DNA of 64,000 nt from Mycolicibacter heraklionensis. Lineage in GTDB: Bacteria > Actinomycetota > Actinomycetes > Mycobacteriales > Mycobacteriaceae. A program made the position numbers and the translations under genes. Positions 7,942 to 19,800 of this stretch are shown here, in pieces; position 1 is the first letter of the stretch, and each line of letters opens with the position of its first letter. Below the pieces are notes generated by a model, which saw only the letters and a list, made by a program, of their open reading frames with translations, made no database searches and was not told where the DNA came from. Location of the stretch: positions 1,864,880 through 1,928,879 of the forward strand of contig NZ_CP080997.1 of assembly GCF_019645815.1 (NCBI RefSeq), read 5' to 3'.

Positions 7942-9456
7942 GTGACAGCGAACCGGGGGATCGATGCCGACTTTCTGGCCCTGCCCCGCCACGAGCTGGC
8001 CGACGCCGCGTTGTCGGCGGCCAGAGCAGCCGGCGCCGAGCATGCTGACCTGCGTATTCACCGGATTTCCACCGAGGTCATCCGACTGCGCGACGGTGAG
8101 TTGGAGACCGCCGTCGTCAACCGTGAGCTCGGCTTCGCGGTGCGGGTGGTGGTCGACGGCACCTGGGGCTTCGCCTCACATGCCGAGCTGGCGCCGGGTG
8201 TCGCGGCCGATACCGCCCGCCGTGCCGTGCAGGTGGCCAAGACGCTGGCCGTCCTCAACGCCGAACGTGTCGAGCTGGCAGCCGAACCGGTGTACCGCGA
8301 CGCGACGTGGGTGTCGGACTACCTGGTCGATCCGTTCGACGTGCCCACCTCCGACAAGATCGACGTGCTGGAGGACTACTCGGGCCGGTTGCTCGCTGCC
8401 GATGGAGTGAACCATGTGACGGCCGCGCTGACCGCGGTCAAGGAACAGACTTTCTACGCCGACACGTTCGGGTCTTCGATCACCCAGCAGCGAGTGCGGC
8501 TGATGCCGGTCTGCGATGCGGTCACCGTCGGGCCGGACGGCTTCGACTCGATGCGCACGCTGGCGCCACCGACCGCGCGCGGTTGGGAGGCGGTGGCCGG
8601 CGACGACGTGTGGGACTGGTCCGGCGAGCTGGCCGAACTCCCGGTGCTGCTCGCCGAGAAGGTCAAGTCCCCGGGTGTGACGGCCGGGCCGACGGATCTG
8701 GTGATCGACCCGACCAACCTGTGGCTGACCATCCACGAATCCATCGGACACGCAACCGAATACGACCGGGCCATCGGTTACGAGGCGGCCTACGCCGGAA
8801 CATCGTTCGCCACCCCGGACAAGCTCGGCACGCTGCAGTACGGGTCGCCGGTGATGAACGTGACCGCTGACCGCACGGTGCCCTACGGGTTGGCCAGCAT
8901 CGGCTACGACGACGAGGGTGTCGCTGCTCAGAGCTGGGACCTGGTGCGCGACGGGCGATTCGTGGGGTATCAGCTGGACCGGGTGTTCGCGCCCCGGCTG
9001 GGGCAATCTCGTTCCAACGGGTGCTCGTATGCCGACTCGCCGCATCACGTCCCGATCCAGCGGATGGCCAACGTGTCACTGCAGCCGGGTCCTGAGGACC
9101 TGTCCACCGCCGACCTGATCGCGCGGGTCGACAACGGCATCTACATCGTCGGGGACCGATCGTGGTCGATTGACATGCAGCGCTACAACTTCCAGTTCAC
9201 CGGTCAGCGGTTCTTCCGGATCCGCGACGGCCGTCTGGACGGGCAGCTGCGCGACGTGGCCTATCAGGCGACCACCACCGATTTCTGGAACGCGATGGAG
9301 GCCGTCGGCGGCGCGTCGACGTGGCGGCTGGGCGGGGCGTTCAACTGCGGCAAGGCCCAGCCCGGTCAGGTCGCCGCGGTCAGCCACGGCTGTCCGTCGG
9401 CGCTGTTCCGGGGGATCAACGTGCTCAACACGCGCAGCGAGGGGGGCCGGGAATGA
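7942..9456 (+). CDS. tldD: TldD metalloprotease subunit
   Basis: TldD half of the TldD/TldE(PmbA) zinc protease, 504 residues. The metal-binding HExxxH motif is present as HESIGH at residues 265-270. The later family segments (SIGYDDEGVAAQ, RSNGCSYADSPHHVP, GAFNCGKAQPGQVAAVSHGCPS) include the conserved C-terminal cysteines. In E. coli the heterodimer degrades unfolded peptides and processes microcin-type RiPPs and the antitoxin CcdA (family knowledge). It starts at GTG 7942 and overlaps the next gene by 4 bases (ATGA), which fits an obligate two-subunit enzyme. No precursor peptide for a RiPP was recognised nearby. Confidence 0.92.
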   Translation: MTANRGIDADFLALPRHELADAALSAARAAGAEHADLRIHRISTEVIRLRDGELETAVVNRELGFAVRVVVDGTWGFASHAELAPGVAADTARRAVQVAKTLAVLNAERVELAAEPVYRDATWVSDYLVDPFDVPTSDKIDVLEDYSGRLLAADGVNHVTAALTAVKEQTFYADTFGSSITQQRVRLMPVCDAVTVGPDGFDSMRTLAPPTARGWEAVAGDDVWDWSGELAELPVLLAEKVKSPGVTAGPTDLVIDPTNLWLTIHESIGHATEYDRAIGYEAAYAGTSFATPDKLGTLQYGSPVMNVTADRTVPYGLASIGYDDEGVAAQSWDLVRDGRFVGYQLDRVFAPRLGQSRSNGCSYADSPHHVPIQRMANVSLQPGPEDLSTADLIARVDNGIYIVGDRSWSIDMQRYNFQFTGQRFFRIRDGRLDGQLRDVAYQATTTDFWNAMEAVGGASTWRLGGAFNCGKAQPGQVAAVSHGCPSALFRGINVLNTRSEGGRE

Positions 9457-10820
9457 TTCCCGCGCAACAGGTCATCGACACGGCTTTGGCGGCGGCCAAA
9501 GGCGACAAGACCGAGACCATCGTGCTGGTGACGGACCGGTCCGAGTCGTCGCTGCGCTGGGCGGGCAACTCGATGACCACCAACGGGGTCTCGACCAGCC
9601 GGACCACCACGGTCGTCACGATCGTTTACGACGACGAGGGGCCGCGGGTCGGCTCGCTGTGCTCGTCGGAGGTGGAGCCGGCGCAGATCGCCGAGTTGGT
9701 GGCCGCCTCAGCGGAGGCGGCTGCGGGCGCGCCGGAGGCTCGCGACGCCGTGGAGCTGTTGGGCGGCAATGGCATACCCGACGACTGGGACGCTGAGGTG
9801 CCGCAGACCGGCGCGGAGGTCTTCGCCGGGCTGGCCACCTCGCTGAGCCGTGGCTTTCGGGGCGCCGACCAGCTCTACGGGTTCGCTCGCCACGAGGTGG
9901 AGACGACGTTCCTGGCGTCCTCGACCGGGCTGCGGCGGCGTTTCACCCAGCCCACCGGGACGGTGGAGATCAACGCCAAACGCGACGGCGCCAGTGCCTG
10001 GGCTGGGGTCAGCACACCGGATTTCGTTGATGTGCCAACGGATTCGCTGCTGAAGCAGCTCTCGACGCGATTGGGCTGGGCGGCGCGCAGCGTCGAGCTG
10101 CCGGCCGGACGCTACGAAACGTTGATGCCGCCGTCCACAGTGGCCGACATGATGATCTATCTCGGTTGGACGATGAGCGGCCGCGGTGCCCAGGAGGGCC
10201 GCACCGCGCTGTCGGCGCCCGGCGGCGGCACCCGGGTGGGGGAGCGGCTGTCCGAACTGCCGCTGACCCTGTATTCGGATCCGCATGCGTTCGGGCTCGA
10301 GTGCGCGCCGTTCGTGGCGACCGGCACCTCGTCAGAGACCGCATCGGTGTTCGACAACGGCCTGGACATCGGCTGCGTGGACTGGATTCGCGGCGGGGTG
10401 ATCAACGCGCTGGCCTACCCGCGGGCCGCTGCCGCCGAGTTCGGCGCCCCGGTCGCCCTGGCGGCCGACAACCTGCTGATGACGGGCGGTTCGGCCAGCA
10501 TGGACGAGATGATCGCCTCGACCGAGCGCGGGCTGCTGCTGACCACGCTGTGGTACATCCGCGAGGTCGACCCGACCACACTGCTGCTGACCGGGCTGAC
10601 CCGCGACGGCGTCTACCTGGTCGAAGACGGCAAGGTGACTGCGGCGGTGAACAACTTCCGGTTCAACGAGAGCCCGTTGGACCTGCTGCGCCGTGCCACG
10701 CAGGCCGGCATCGCCGAGCCGACGCTGCCCCGGGAATGGGGTGATTGGGCGACCCGGGCGTCGATGCCGTCACTGCGAATTCCCGACTTCCACATGTCGT
10801 CGGTGAGCCAGGCGCAGTGA
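9453..10820 (+). CDS. pmbA: TldE/PmbA partner of the TldD protease
   Basis: Non-catalytic partner subunit of the TldD protease, 455 residues. It shares the TldD fold but lacks the HExxxH motif. Recognisable segments are SSLRWAGNSMTTNGVSTSR near the N-terminus and the C-terminal stretch TGLTRDGVYLVEDGKVTAAV with FRFNESPLDLLRRA. The ATG at 9453 overlaps the tldD stop (ATGA); the longer open frame from 9321 is only a shadow within tldD. It ends 21 bases before the convergent end of the giant regulator, with no clear terminator between them. Confidence 0.9.
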   Translation: MIPAQQVIDTALAAAKGDKTETIVLVTDRSESSLRWAGNSMTTNGVSTSRTTTVVTIVYDDEGPRVGSLCSSEVEPAQIAELVAASAEAAAGAPEARDAVELLGGNGIPDDWDAEVPQTGAEVFAGLATSLSRGFRGADQLYGFARHEVETTFLASSTGLRRRFTQPTGTVEINAKRDGASAWAGVSTPDFVDVPTDSLLKQLSTRLGWAARSVELPAGRYETLMPPSTVADMMIYLGWTMSGRGAQEGRTALSAPGGGTRVGERLSELPLTLYSDPHAFGLECAPFVATGTSSETASVFDNGLDIGCVDWIRGGVINALAYPRAAAAEFGAPVALAADNLLMTGGSASMDEMIASTERGLLLTTLWYIREVDPTTLLLTGLTRDGVYLVEDGKVTAAVNNFRFNESPLDLLRRATQAGIAEPTLPREWGDWATRASMPSLRIPDFHMSSVSQAQ

Positions 10821-10841
10821 GTTCTCACGTCGAGTCCTCGG

Positions 10842-13800
10842 TCAACTGAGCTCGTCGAATCTGGCGAGTGCGGCGCCGAGGTCTTCCTCGTCGAACAGCT
10901 CACTTCGGTTGATCAGGTCGCCATCGACGGTCAGCAGATTGACCTCAAGCCATTCGGCGTCGAAGCCGTTTGGCGACGTTCCCCGCAACACTTGGGTGAC
11001 GACCGCTCCGAGATCGGTCAGCCGATGTACTGCCTCGACATAGATCTTGGCTTGGGGCGCAAGTTCCCATGCGGCATGGATGTAGGGGACCAGGTCGCCG
11101 GGCGAGAAGGCTCTTCCTCGGCGATGGTCGACATTCACCCAGTCTGGCGTTGTTGCGGGGAGCTGGTGTGCGTTGAACGCGTCGAAAGCGCGCAAAATAG
11201 TCGACCAGGTGTGCGCGTGGGCTGCCGCTTCCCCGGCGAGGTAACGGGCGTCGAGTTCGGCGACAGCGGCTTCGATGTCGTCGGGATCAAAAGTCACTGA
11301 GCGGTTCATCAGGGCGTCGGAGTCGACTTCGATGACACTCAACATGTCGACGGTGATCGGTTGATCGGGATCATCGCTGTCGCGATAGCTCCTTCGGGTC
11401 AGCGTGAGGCGAGACCCTCTGAGGGCGATGGGCTCCATCTCCATCCGCCAACTGCTGGGCGTCGTCTCCAACGTGGCATCAACGACTTTCTGCACCTCTG
11501 CGCCCTCGTGGGTGTCGCGCAGGCCTTTTCGCCGGTCCTCATATCGGCTATCCGCGCTCGCGAGCGCGAACAGTGCGTCCCCGTCACGACGGTTGTATGC
11601 GTCTGCTACGCGTGCGCAGACCCGGGTCGCGGCGTTCTCAAGCGGCGGCGTCCATCGACCGAGTTCTTCGAACCGTGCTAGCGCGGCGTCGAGGTCGTCT
11701 CCGTCGAACAGTTCGGAGCGATCGACCAAATCGCCGTCGACGGTCACTACGTTGATATCACGCCACTCGGCGTCGAAGCCCTCTTGGGAAATCCCCTGCG
11801 CCACATGGGTGACGACCGCTCCGATGTCGCTGAGTCGATGCACCACTGCGATGTAGATCCGGGTGTCCGGCGAGTCGTCCCAAGCGGCCTGGATGTACTG
11901 GACCATGTCGCCGGACGCGAAAGCCGCCCCGCGCCGGTGGTCAATACTTACCCAGTCCGGCGTCGTCGCGGCAAGATCGCGCCGGTTGAACCCGGCATAA
12001 GCACCGAGGACCAGTGACCAGGTGTGCGCGTAAGCGGCCGCTTCCCCGGCAAGGTAGCGGGCGTCGAGTTCAGCTAGCGCGGAATCGATTTCGTCGATGT
12101 CGAGCATGACCGCCGAGGTGATCCGCTGGCTGTCGTCGATCTCCAGGACGCCGAGCACGTCGGTGTGGAACGCCTCGGGCCGTTGGTCGTTGCCCGCGAA
12201 ACGGTAGCGACCCAGGACAAGGCGCTCGCCGCGAGTCGCGATGACGCTCGACGACACGTTCAGGACACCGACATCAGCGGTCGCTCGCCAGTCGGCGATA
12301 ACGGTGTCTCTACCACGTCGGACGCCTACGCCCACCAGCGGGCGACGATCGTCGGTGGAGGAGTCGTCGGCCAACAGCTCGGCCATCGCCTCCCAGTCGC
12401 GGCTCGCGAAGGACGACTCGAATCGCCGCTCCACTCGGCGTGCCGTGTTCTCCAGGTGCTCCAGTTGCCTTGGCTGCTGCTGTAGTTCGTCGAACCTGGC
12501 GAGCGCGGCGTCGAGGTCTTCCCCGTCGAACACCTCGCAGCGGTTGACCAGGTGGCCTTCGAAGGTGATCACGGTGATCCCGTGCCATTCGGCGTAGAAG
12601 CCGTCTGTGGAGAATTCCTGCGCCCTGTAGGTGTAGACCGCTCCACGGTCGTTCAGTCGGTGTACCGCGTCGATGAAGTGGCTCAGATCAGACGGGAAGG
12701 TCCACATAGCGCTGAGCAGCTTGGGCATTTCGCCGGGTGCAATGGGGGTCCCTCGCCGGTGATCGATGTTCACCCAGTCTGGCGTGGTCGGGAAAAGTTC
12801 GCGCCGGTTGAGCGCGGCGAAACCTTGCATGATGAGTGACCACGTCTGTGCGTAGGCGGCGGCTTCACCAGCGAGGTAGCGGGTGTCGAGTTCGGTGAAG
12901 GCGGCATCGATGTCGTCGAGGTCGAATATGACGCGTGCCACGACCTTCTCGTTGGCGTCGATTTCGACAACGTCGAGTAGGTCGCTGCGAAACGCATCGG
13001 GTCGGTGGACGTTCTCCAAAGCGCGGCCACGACTCAAGACGAGGCGTTCCCCTCGGGTCGCAACGATGTCTGAGGTAAGGACCACCCCGACCTCAGCGAT
13101 TGCTGCAACTTCTGCGACGACCGCGTCTCTGCCATGTCGGAGACCAGCATTGACCACGCGACGACGATCCATCGTGGAACAGTCGTCGGCCAAGGTCCCT
13201 GCGATTGCAGCCCAGTCCTGAGCGGCGAAGTGCGCCAAGATGCGCTCATATACGCGCCCTGCCGCATTGCCCAACCGCACCAACTTCGGTTGCAGCTCTT
13301 CGAATCTGGTGAGTGCGGCATCGAGGTCCGCTTCGTCGAACAGCTCGCAGCGGTTGACAAGGTCGTCTGCGAACGTAGCCACGAGGACTTCTTGCCATTC
13401 GGCGTCGAAGCCCTGGCCTGAGGTCCCTCGCGCCGCTTGGGTGAAGACCGCCCCGTGTGTGCTCAGCCGATGCACCGCGGCGATATAGACGTGGAAGCTC
13501 TGCGCGTCGTCCCATGAGGAACGGATGTATGCGGCCAAGTCGCCCACCTCTATTGTCGCGAGTCGTCGGTGATCGATGGTCACGCAGTCCGGTGTCAGTC
13601 GGAGTTGTTGCTTGTTCGCTGCGGCGTACGTCGCTGTGAGCATTGACCACGTGCGTGCGTATGCGGCCGCCTCGCCGGCGAGGTAACGGGCGTCGAGCTC
13701 GGCGATTGCGGAATCGAAGTCGTCGATGTCGAATGTGACCAGCGCCGTGGCCAGATCGTCGGAGTTGACCTCCAGGATGCTGAGTGCCTCGGTGAGAAAG

Positions 13801-16800
13801 GCCCCGGATTCTCGGTCGGTGCCCGAGAAGCTGTTCCGCGCGAGGGCAAGGCGTGTCCCACGGGTCGCCAGGAACGTCGTCGTCACGTCGGTGAACAGGC
13901 CGGCGGTGGCTTGGGCGTCTGCCATCGTGGCGTCTCGGCCATGTCGGATCCCCGATCCGACGACTCGACGACGATCGTCATTGACAAAGTTGTCGGCAAG
14001 CAGCTTCGCCGCGGCGTTCCAGTCGCGCGCCGCGAAGTGCGGCTGGAGGCGCTCTGCCACTTGCCATGCCGCGTTCTCCCGTTGGCGCGGCTGCTGGTGT
14101 AGTTCTTCATATCTCGTGAGCGCAGCGTCGAGGTCGGCTTCGTCGAATACCTCAGTGCGGTTGATCGTGCCGCTGTCCACCGTAAAGACCGCGATGCCGC
14201 GCCACTCGGCGTCAAGCCCGTCGCGCGAAGTCTCCTGCGCTGTGTAGGTGACGACCGCTCCGATGCTGCTCAGCCGATGCACTTGCTCGACATAGATATC
14301 GATGTCTTGCTCGACATCCCATCCGGCTTGGATGTATGCGGTGACGTCACCGGGCCCGAACGCCGTCTCTGTTCGGTGGTCGATGTTGACGCAGTCTGGC
14401 GTGATCAACGGCAGCTTGTGCTGGTTCAGCGCGGCGTAACTTCCCGCTACGGCCGACCAGACGTCTGAGTGAGGCGCTGCTTCGCCGCCGAGGTAGCGCG
14501 CGTCGAGCTCGGCGATGGCGGCGTCAAAGTCGTCACGGTCGAACCCGACCCGCGCCGTCACCCGCTCGTTGGCGTCGACCTCAATTACCTCCAGCCCAAC
14601 GAAGTAGTACGCCGCGGGCTCGTTGCTGGCGGTGTATCGGGTACGCGTAAGGATGAGCCGCCGGCCACGGGTCGCGACCACATCTGCGGTGAGGGCCTGA
14701 TTCAGGCTGCCGGTACTGGCGAGCGCTGAAAGTTCGGTGATTACCGCGTCGCGGCCCAACCGAACGCCCGAGCCCACCACCCGACGACGGTCTTCGGTGG
14801 ACACGTCGTCGGTCAGAACCTCTCTCAGAGCTTCCCAGTCGCGGGTCGTGAAGTACGACTGGAAACGCTGGTAGGCCCGGCTTGCCGCGTTCTCCAGCCG
14901 CTGCGACTTCGGGCGCAGTTCGTCCAACCTCGCCAGGGCTCCATCGAGGTCTGCCTCGTCGAACATCTCGCAGCTGCTGACCAGTCCGCCCTCGACCGTC
15001 AAGGTGTCGATAAGGCGCCACTCGACGTCTAAGCCGTCCCGCGAAGTCCCCTTGGCGACGTGGGAGATAACCGCGCCGCGGTCGGTCAGCCGGTGTACGG
15101 CTTCGGCATAAACGATGTTCTGCACCGTGTCGTCCAAGGCGACGCGGAGGTATGCCATCAGGTCGCCTTTCCCGACCGTCGCAAGCGCCCGATTGTCGAT
15201 ATCGGTGAACTCGGCAGTTGTCGGAGGCATTTCGCCTCGACTGAGCGCGACAAAGACCCCGGTGATCGCCGACCAAGTGCCAGCGCAGGCGGCTGCTTCG
15301 CCGGCGAGATATCGCGCATCGAGTTCGGCCAGGGCAGCCTCGATGTCCTCAAGATCGAACACGACGACCGCCACAACCTTGCCTTCTGAGTCGATCTCGA
15401 CGACGTTGAGGACTTCGTTGTGAATCGCATCGGGGTCATGGCCGGCGGCGCGGACGCGGGTGAGGACGAGACGCTCGCCGCGGGTCGCCACGGTGCCCAA
15501 CATGGTTATCGTGAATCCGACCTCAGCGGTGGCCTGCAACTCCTGGATCCCGGCGGCTCGGCCATATCGAGTCCCGGAGTTGACCGTCCGCCGGCGATCG
15601 TCGATCGAATAGTCCTCGGCCGCTGCTTGGGCGATAGCCTCCCAGTCGCGGGCCGCGAAGTGGGGGTAGAACCGCTCGACTACCAGCGCCGCCTTGTTCT
15701 CCAAGTGCCGGGTTCGTGAGCGTTTATCCGCGAATCGCGCTTGCAGCGCATCGAGTTCGGCGATCGCCGCATCCATGTCTTCGAGGTCGAACCACACCTG
15801 CAGTGCTATTCGCCCCTCTTCGTCGATGCCGTACACCTGGAGGAGTTCGTCGTGCGGTGCTCCAGGACCCGCGTCGGGGGTGCCGACGATCACCCGGGCG
15901 AGAGCCAGTCGCTCGCCTCGTACGGCGACGATGACATGGTCGACCCGGATGGCCCCCGCCTCGAGATCCTGCCTGGTCTGATGCATCACCTGGTGGGTCG
16001 GAAGGTCGGTCTGCGCGAAGCCGACGATCTTGCGGCGGCTTTCGATTGACGGCTGGGGCGCAAACAGCCGCTCGAACTCGTCCCAGTCTTCGCGGTCAAC
16101 AGCGGCCATCACCCGTTGCGCCGCACGGGTGGCCGCGTTGGTCAGGTCGATGGCCGGCGATTCGGCTGGTGCCGCGGGGACGGGCGCGACGGGATCGCCC
16201 AGCATCGCGTGCGCCTTGGCGGCGAGTGCCTCAGCACCTTTCCGCTCGTAGAGCGCCGTCGCTCGCTCCGCGGCGGCCCGTGCACCCGCCTCATCGCCGG
16301 CGGCGTTCAACACCGTCGCCAGCGCCAGACAGGCATCGCCGTGATCGACCAGGGCGTCGGTGCGTTCAGCCAGGTCGACCGCCGACTCGGCCATCTGCCG
16401 CGCCGCATCATGATCACCGCGGCGCGTCAACAACAGCGCCCGCAGCGTGCGCCAGGCGATCGACGCCTTCAAGGCGTGTCCCGCGAGCCGCTCACTTTCG
16501 GTGCACAACTCCTCCGCCTCGGCGACTCGGTCGAGGGCCAGGCAGGTACGGCCCAGCAGGGCAGCGGTCTCGGCGGTGTCGGCCTCCAGCCCCATCCGGC
16601 GAAAACCGTGGTAGGCCTGACGCAGGTGCGGCTCGGCGCCGCTGGGGTCGTCCACAACCAGCTCAATGATTCCGGCGAACTGCTCAACCTCGAGCAGGGC
16701 ATGACGCAGGCCGATCTCGGTGACTGTGCGGCGCGCCGAGTCGATCATCCGTCGGGCGGTGGCGGCGCGGCCGCGGAAGGCCTCCAGGACGGCTTGGCAT

Positions 16801-19800
16801 CGCGTCGACGTCGCCTCGACCGCAGGCGAATCCGTCGTGATTCGCAACAGTCGCACCACGTCAAGACAACGCCCGCCGGCACGCGGAACCGGATTCGGCC
16901 CCCACAGCGCCGCAAGGGGCGCTCCGGCCAGCACCGCGTTCACCCGACGGTGTTCACGTGCGTGCCGCGCCGCGGTCAACGCGCTGTCCAACGCGATCTC
17001 GCAGTCGCCGATTCGCCCAAGACGCGCAAGGCATCCGGCGCGTACGGTATGGGCCTTGGCTTCCCCTTCGGCGTCGCCCAATCCGGCCAGCTTGTCGGCG
17101 GCGGCGGCCAACGCGGTCTCGACCTCGTCCAATCGCTCCGGGCGGATCAGCATCGAGAGTTGGCCGTCGAAACACGTCGCCCACGCGGCCAGCCGGTCCG
17201 AAGCGACTGTGACTGACTGCAATTGGGACACCGCACGGGTCGCCGAAGCCACCTCGCCGGCGGCAAGCAGCGCCTCACAGCGCGCGACCAGCAGCTCGGC
17301 GGCCTGGTCGGCGCGATCGGGCAGCTCGTCGTCGATCTCCTCCAGAGCGTGCAGCGCCCGGTCGTAGAGATCGGCGGCGCCTTCGTAGGCGAGGCGGGAC
17401 ATCGCCTGATCCGCCGCCCGTCGGCAATACTCGACGGCCTTGGCGGCGTTTCCCGCCCAAGCGCATTCGAAATAGTGGTACGCCAGTTCCGCCAGCAGCT
17501 CCCCGTCCGCGCCGGGCGTTGCTTCCAGCGTCGTGGCGATACGTTGATGCAGTCGCATGCGCCGCACCGACGCCAGCTCGGCAATCAGCGCCTGCCGGAC
17601 GATCGCATGATTGAACCGGTATCGACCGCCGGACTCTTCGATGACGATGCCGGCTTTGCACGCTTCCTCGAAGGCGTCGACGAGATCGCGTTCAACCACC
17701 TGCTCCACGAGGTCCACCGCGAAGCGGCTGCCGACCACGGCGGCCGCGGCAAGGGCCTTGTTGGTCTCTGCCGGCAGTCGCGAAAGCCTGCGGCTCACGG
17801 CTTCACGAACGCCCTGCGGCAAGGTGCCCGGATCCCAGACGCCGCCACTTTCGTCCACATGGCGCAGTGCCTCGATCAAGAAGAACGGGTTGCCGCCGGT
17901 GACCGATGCCAACGCCCGGGCGAGCTGTTCGTCGTCGTATCCGGCCTCGGCGACATAGGCGGTCACGTCGTCGGCGCCGAGGCCGCCGAGAGCGAGGCGG
18001 TCCGCGGTGCCGTCCCGGTGCAGGTCGGCGAGCATCGCCGCCAGGGGATGGGCTCGGTCGAGGTCAGTGCTGCGATACGTCGCGACGATTTGCACCCGGG
18101 TGCGGTCGCCAAAGCGCAACAGGTGCCGCAACAGCAGCAGCGTCGGTTTGGCCGCCCAGTGCAGATCGTCGAGTATCAGGACGACGGGCGCACGGGCAGA
18201 GGCGAGTTCCAGCAGCGCGACGACGGCGTCGAACAGTGCATAGCGTTCGGTGTCGGGGTCGGCGCGGGGCGGCGCGGACAGGTCGGGCAGCGCATCGGTC
18301 AGACCGGGAACCAGCGGGAGCAGTGCTTCAACACCTCGCAATCCCCGCAGTCTCTGCGGGCCGATGCAGGGCACCAGCGAACGCAGCGCTTCGGCGAAGG
18401 GCTGATAGGGCGCACCCAGGTCCTCGTCGGAACGGCCGTACAACACGACGGCGCCTTGCCCGAAGGCCTGTTGCGACCATTCGCCGGCCAGGCGCGTCTT
18501 GCCCACGCCGGGTTCGCCGGCGATCAGCATCGCGTGAATGCCGCCGGCGAGCGCGGCCTGCCAGGCTGCAGCAAGTTGCTCGAGCTCCAGGCCGCGGCCG
18601 ACGAACCGCCCGGGGCCGGTCAGCACCGCGGGGAGGTCGGGCCGCTCGAGGGGTTCGTCGACGGTCTTTTCGAGTTGCTCGGCGGTCTGTACGCGGAGTT
18701 CGAAGACATGCTCCGGGCGCGGCAGGTTGCGCAGCGCGCGCATCCCGAGGTCGGCAAGAACAACGTCGTCGGACAGGCTGTCGATGACGAGCTCGGCCGT
18801 CGCTCCGGAGCACAGGATCTGGCCTCCGATGGCCAGTGACCGCAGGCGGGCGGCGCGGTTGACCGCCCGACCGAAGTAGTCACCGTCGCGCAGCTCCACC
18901 TCGCCGGTGTGCAGGGCGATCCGGATACGCATGGGCTCGCGCAGCCCCCACGGCTCGTGAAGGATTGCGTCTTGCAGTTCCATCGCCGCGGCGGCCGCAG
19001 CTGAGGGCCGGTCGAAGACCGAGAATGTGGCATCGCCTTCGCCACGCGTTTTGATGAGCCGCCCGCCGCGGGAGGTGACGACCTGCTCGACCAGTTCGTC
19101 GTGGCGCGCGAGCGCTATCGCCATGGCGGCGGCATCGGCCTCCCACGCGGCAGTCGATCCCTCGATATCGGTGAGCAGAAAGGTCACGGCGCGGGTCACC
19201 GACGGAAGATGCTGGGCCACCGGGTGATCCAGTGCGGAGTCCTGAGCGACGATCGCGGCTGCAAGCCGCCGAAGCTCCGGCCCGGGATCGACCCCGAGCT
19301 CGTCGGCGAGCAGCGACCGGGCTCGTTGATACGCGCCCAGGGCTTCACCCTGTCGGCCCGCGCGATAGAGCGCGAGCATCAGCTGGGCCCACCGCCGCTC
19401 GCGCAGCGGCGCGTCGGCCACCGCGGCCTCCAGCTCGCCGACGATCTCCGCGGCCCGCCCCGTCGCGAGCAGCGCATCGGCACGGTCCTCGACCAGCGCG
19501 GCGTGTCCCTCGACCCAGCGTGTCTTTTCCGAAATTCCCCGGCGGGAGTCGGGCAGTTCGGGAGTTCCGCGCCAGAGGTTCAGCGCCTCCTCGAAGCGGA
19601 CTACCGATTGAGTGGTATCTCCGGCCGCTGCCGCATCTCGTCCTGCTCTGGTGGCCAGCTTGTAACGCGGGGCGTCCACCTCGGTCGTGTTGAGGATCCA
19701 GCCCATTCCCTGCGTGAGGACGAAGCCGTCGCCCAACGCCCGACGCAGTGAGGAGATGTGGGTCTGCAGCGCCTTGGCCGCGGTGCGCGGCGGTTCGTCA

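Noticed and set aside
7942..10820. tldD/pmbA considered as part of a RiPP biosynthesis locus
   Set aside because: No small precursor gene, modifying enzyme or exporter is nearby; tldD/pmbA pairs are widespread housekeeping genes.
10845..16145. Repetitive region considered as a CRISPR or satellite array
   Set aside because: The periodicity is about 800 bases and is conserved at protein level in one frame, with no identical short repeats or spacers.
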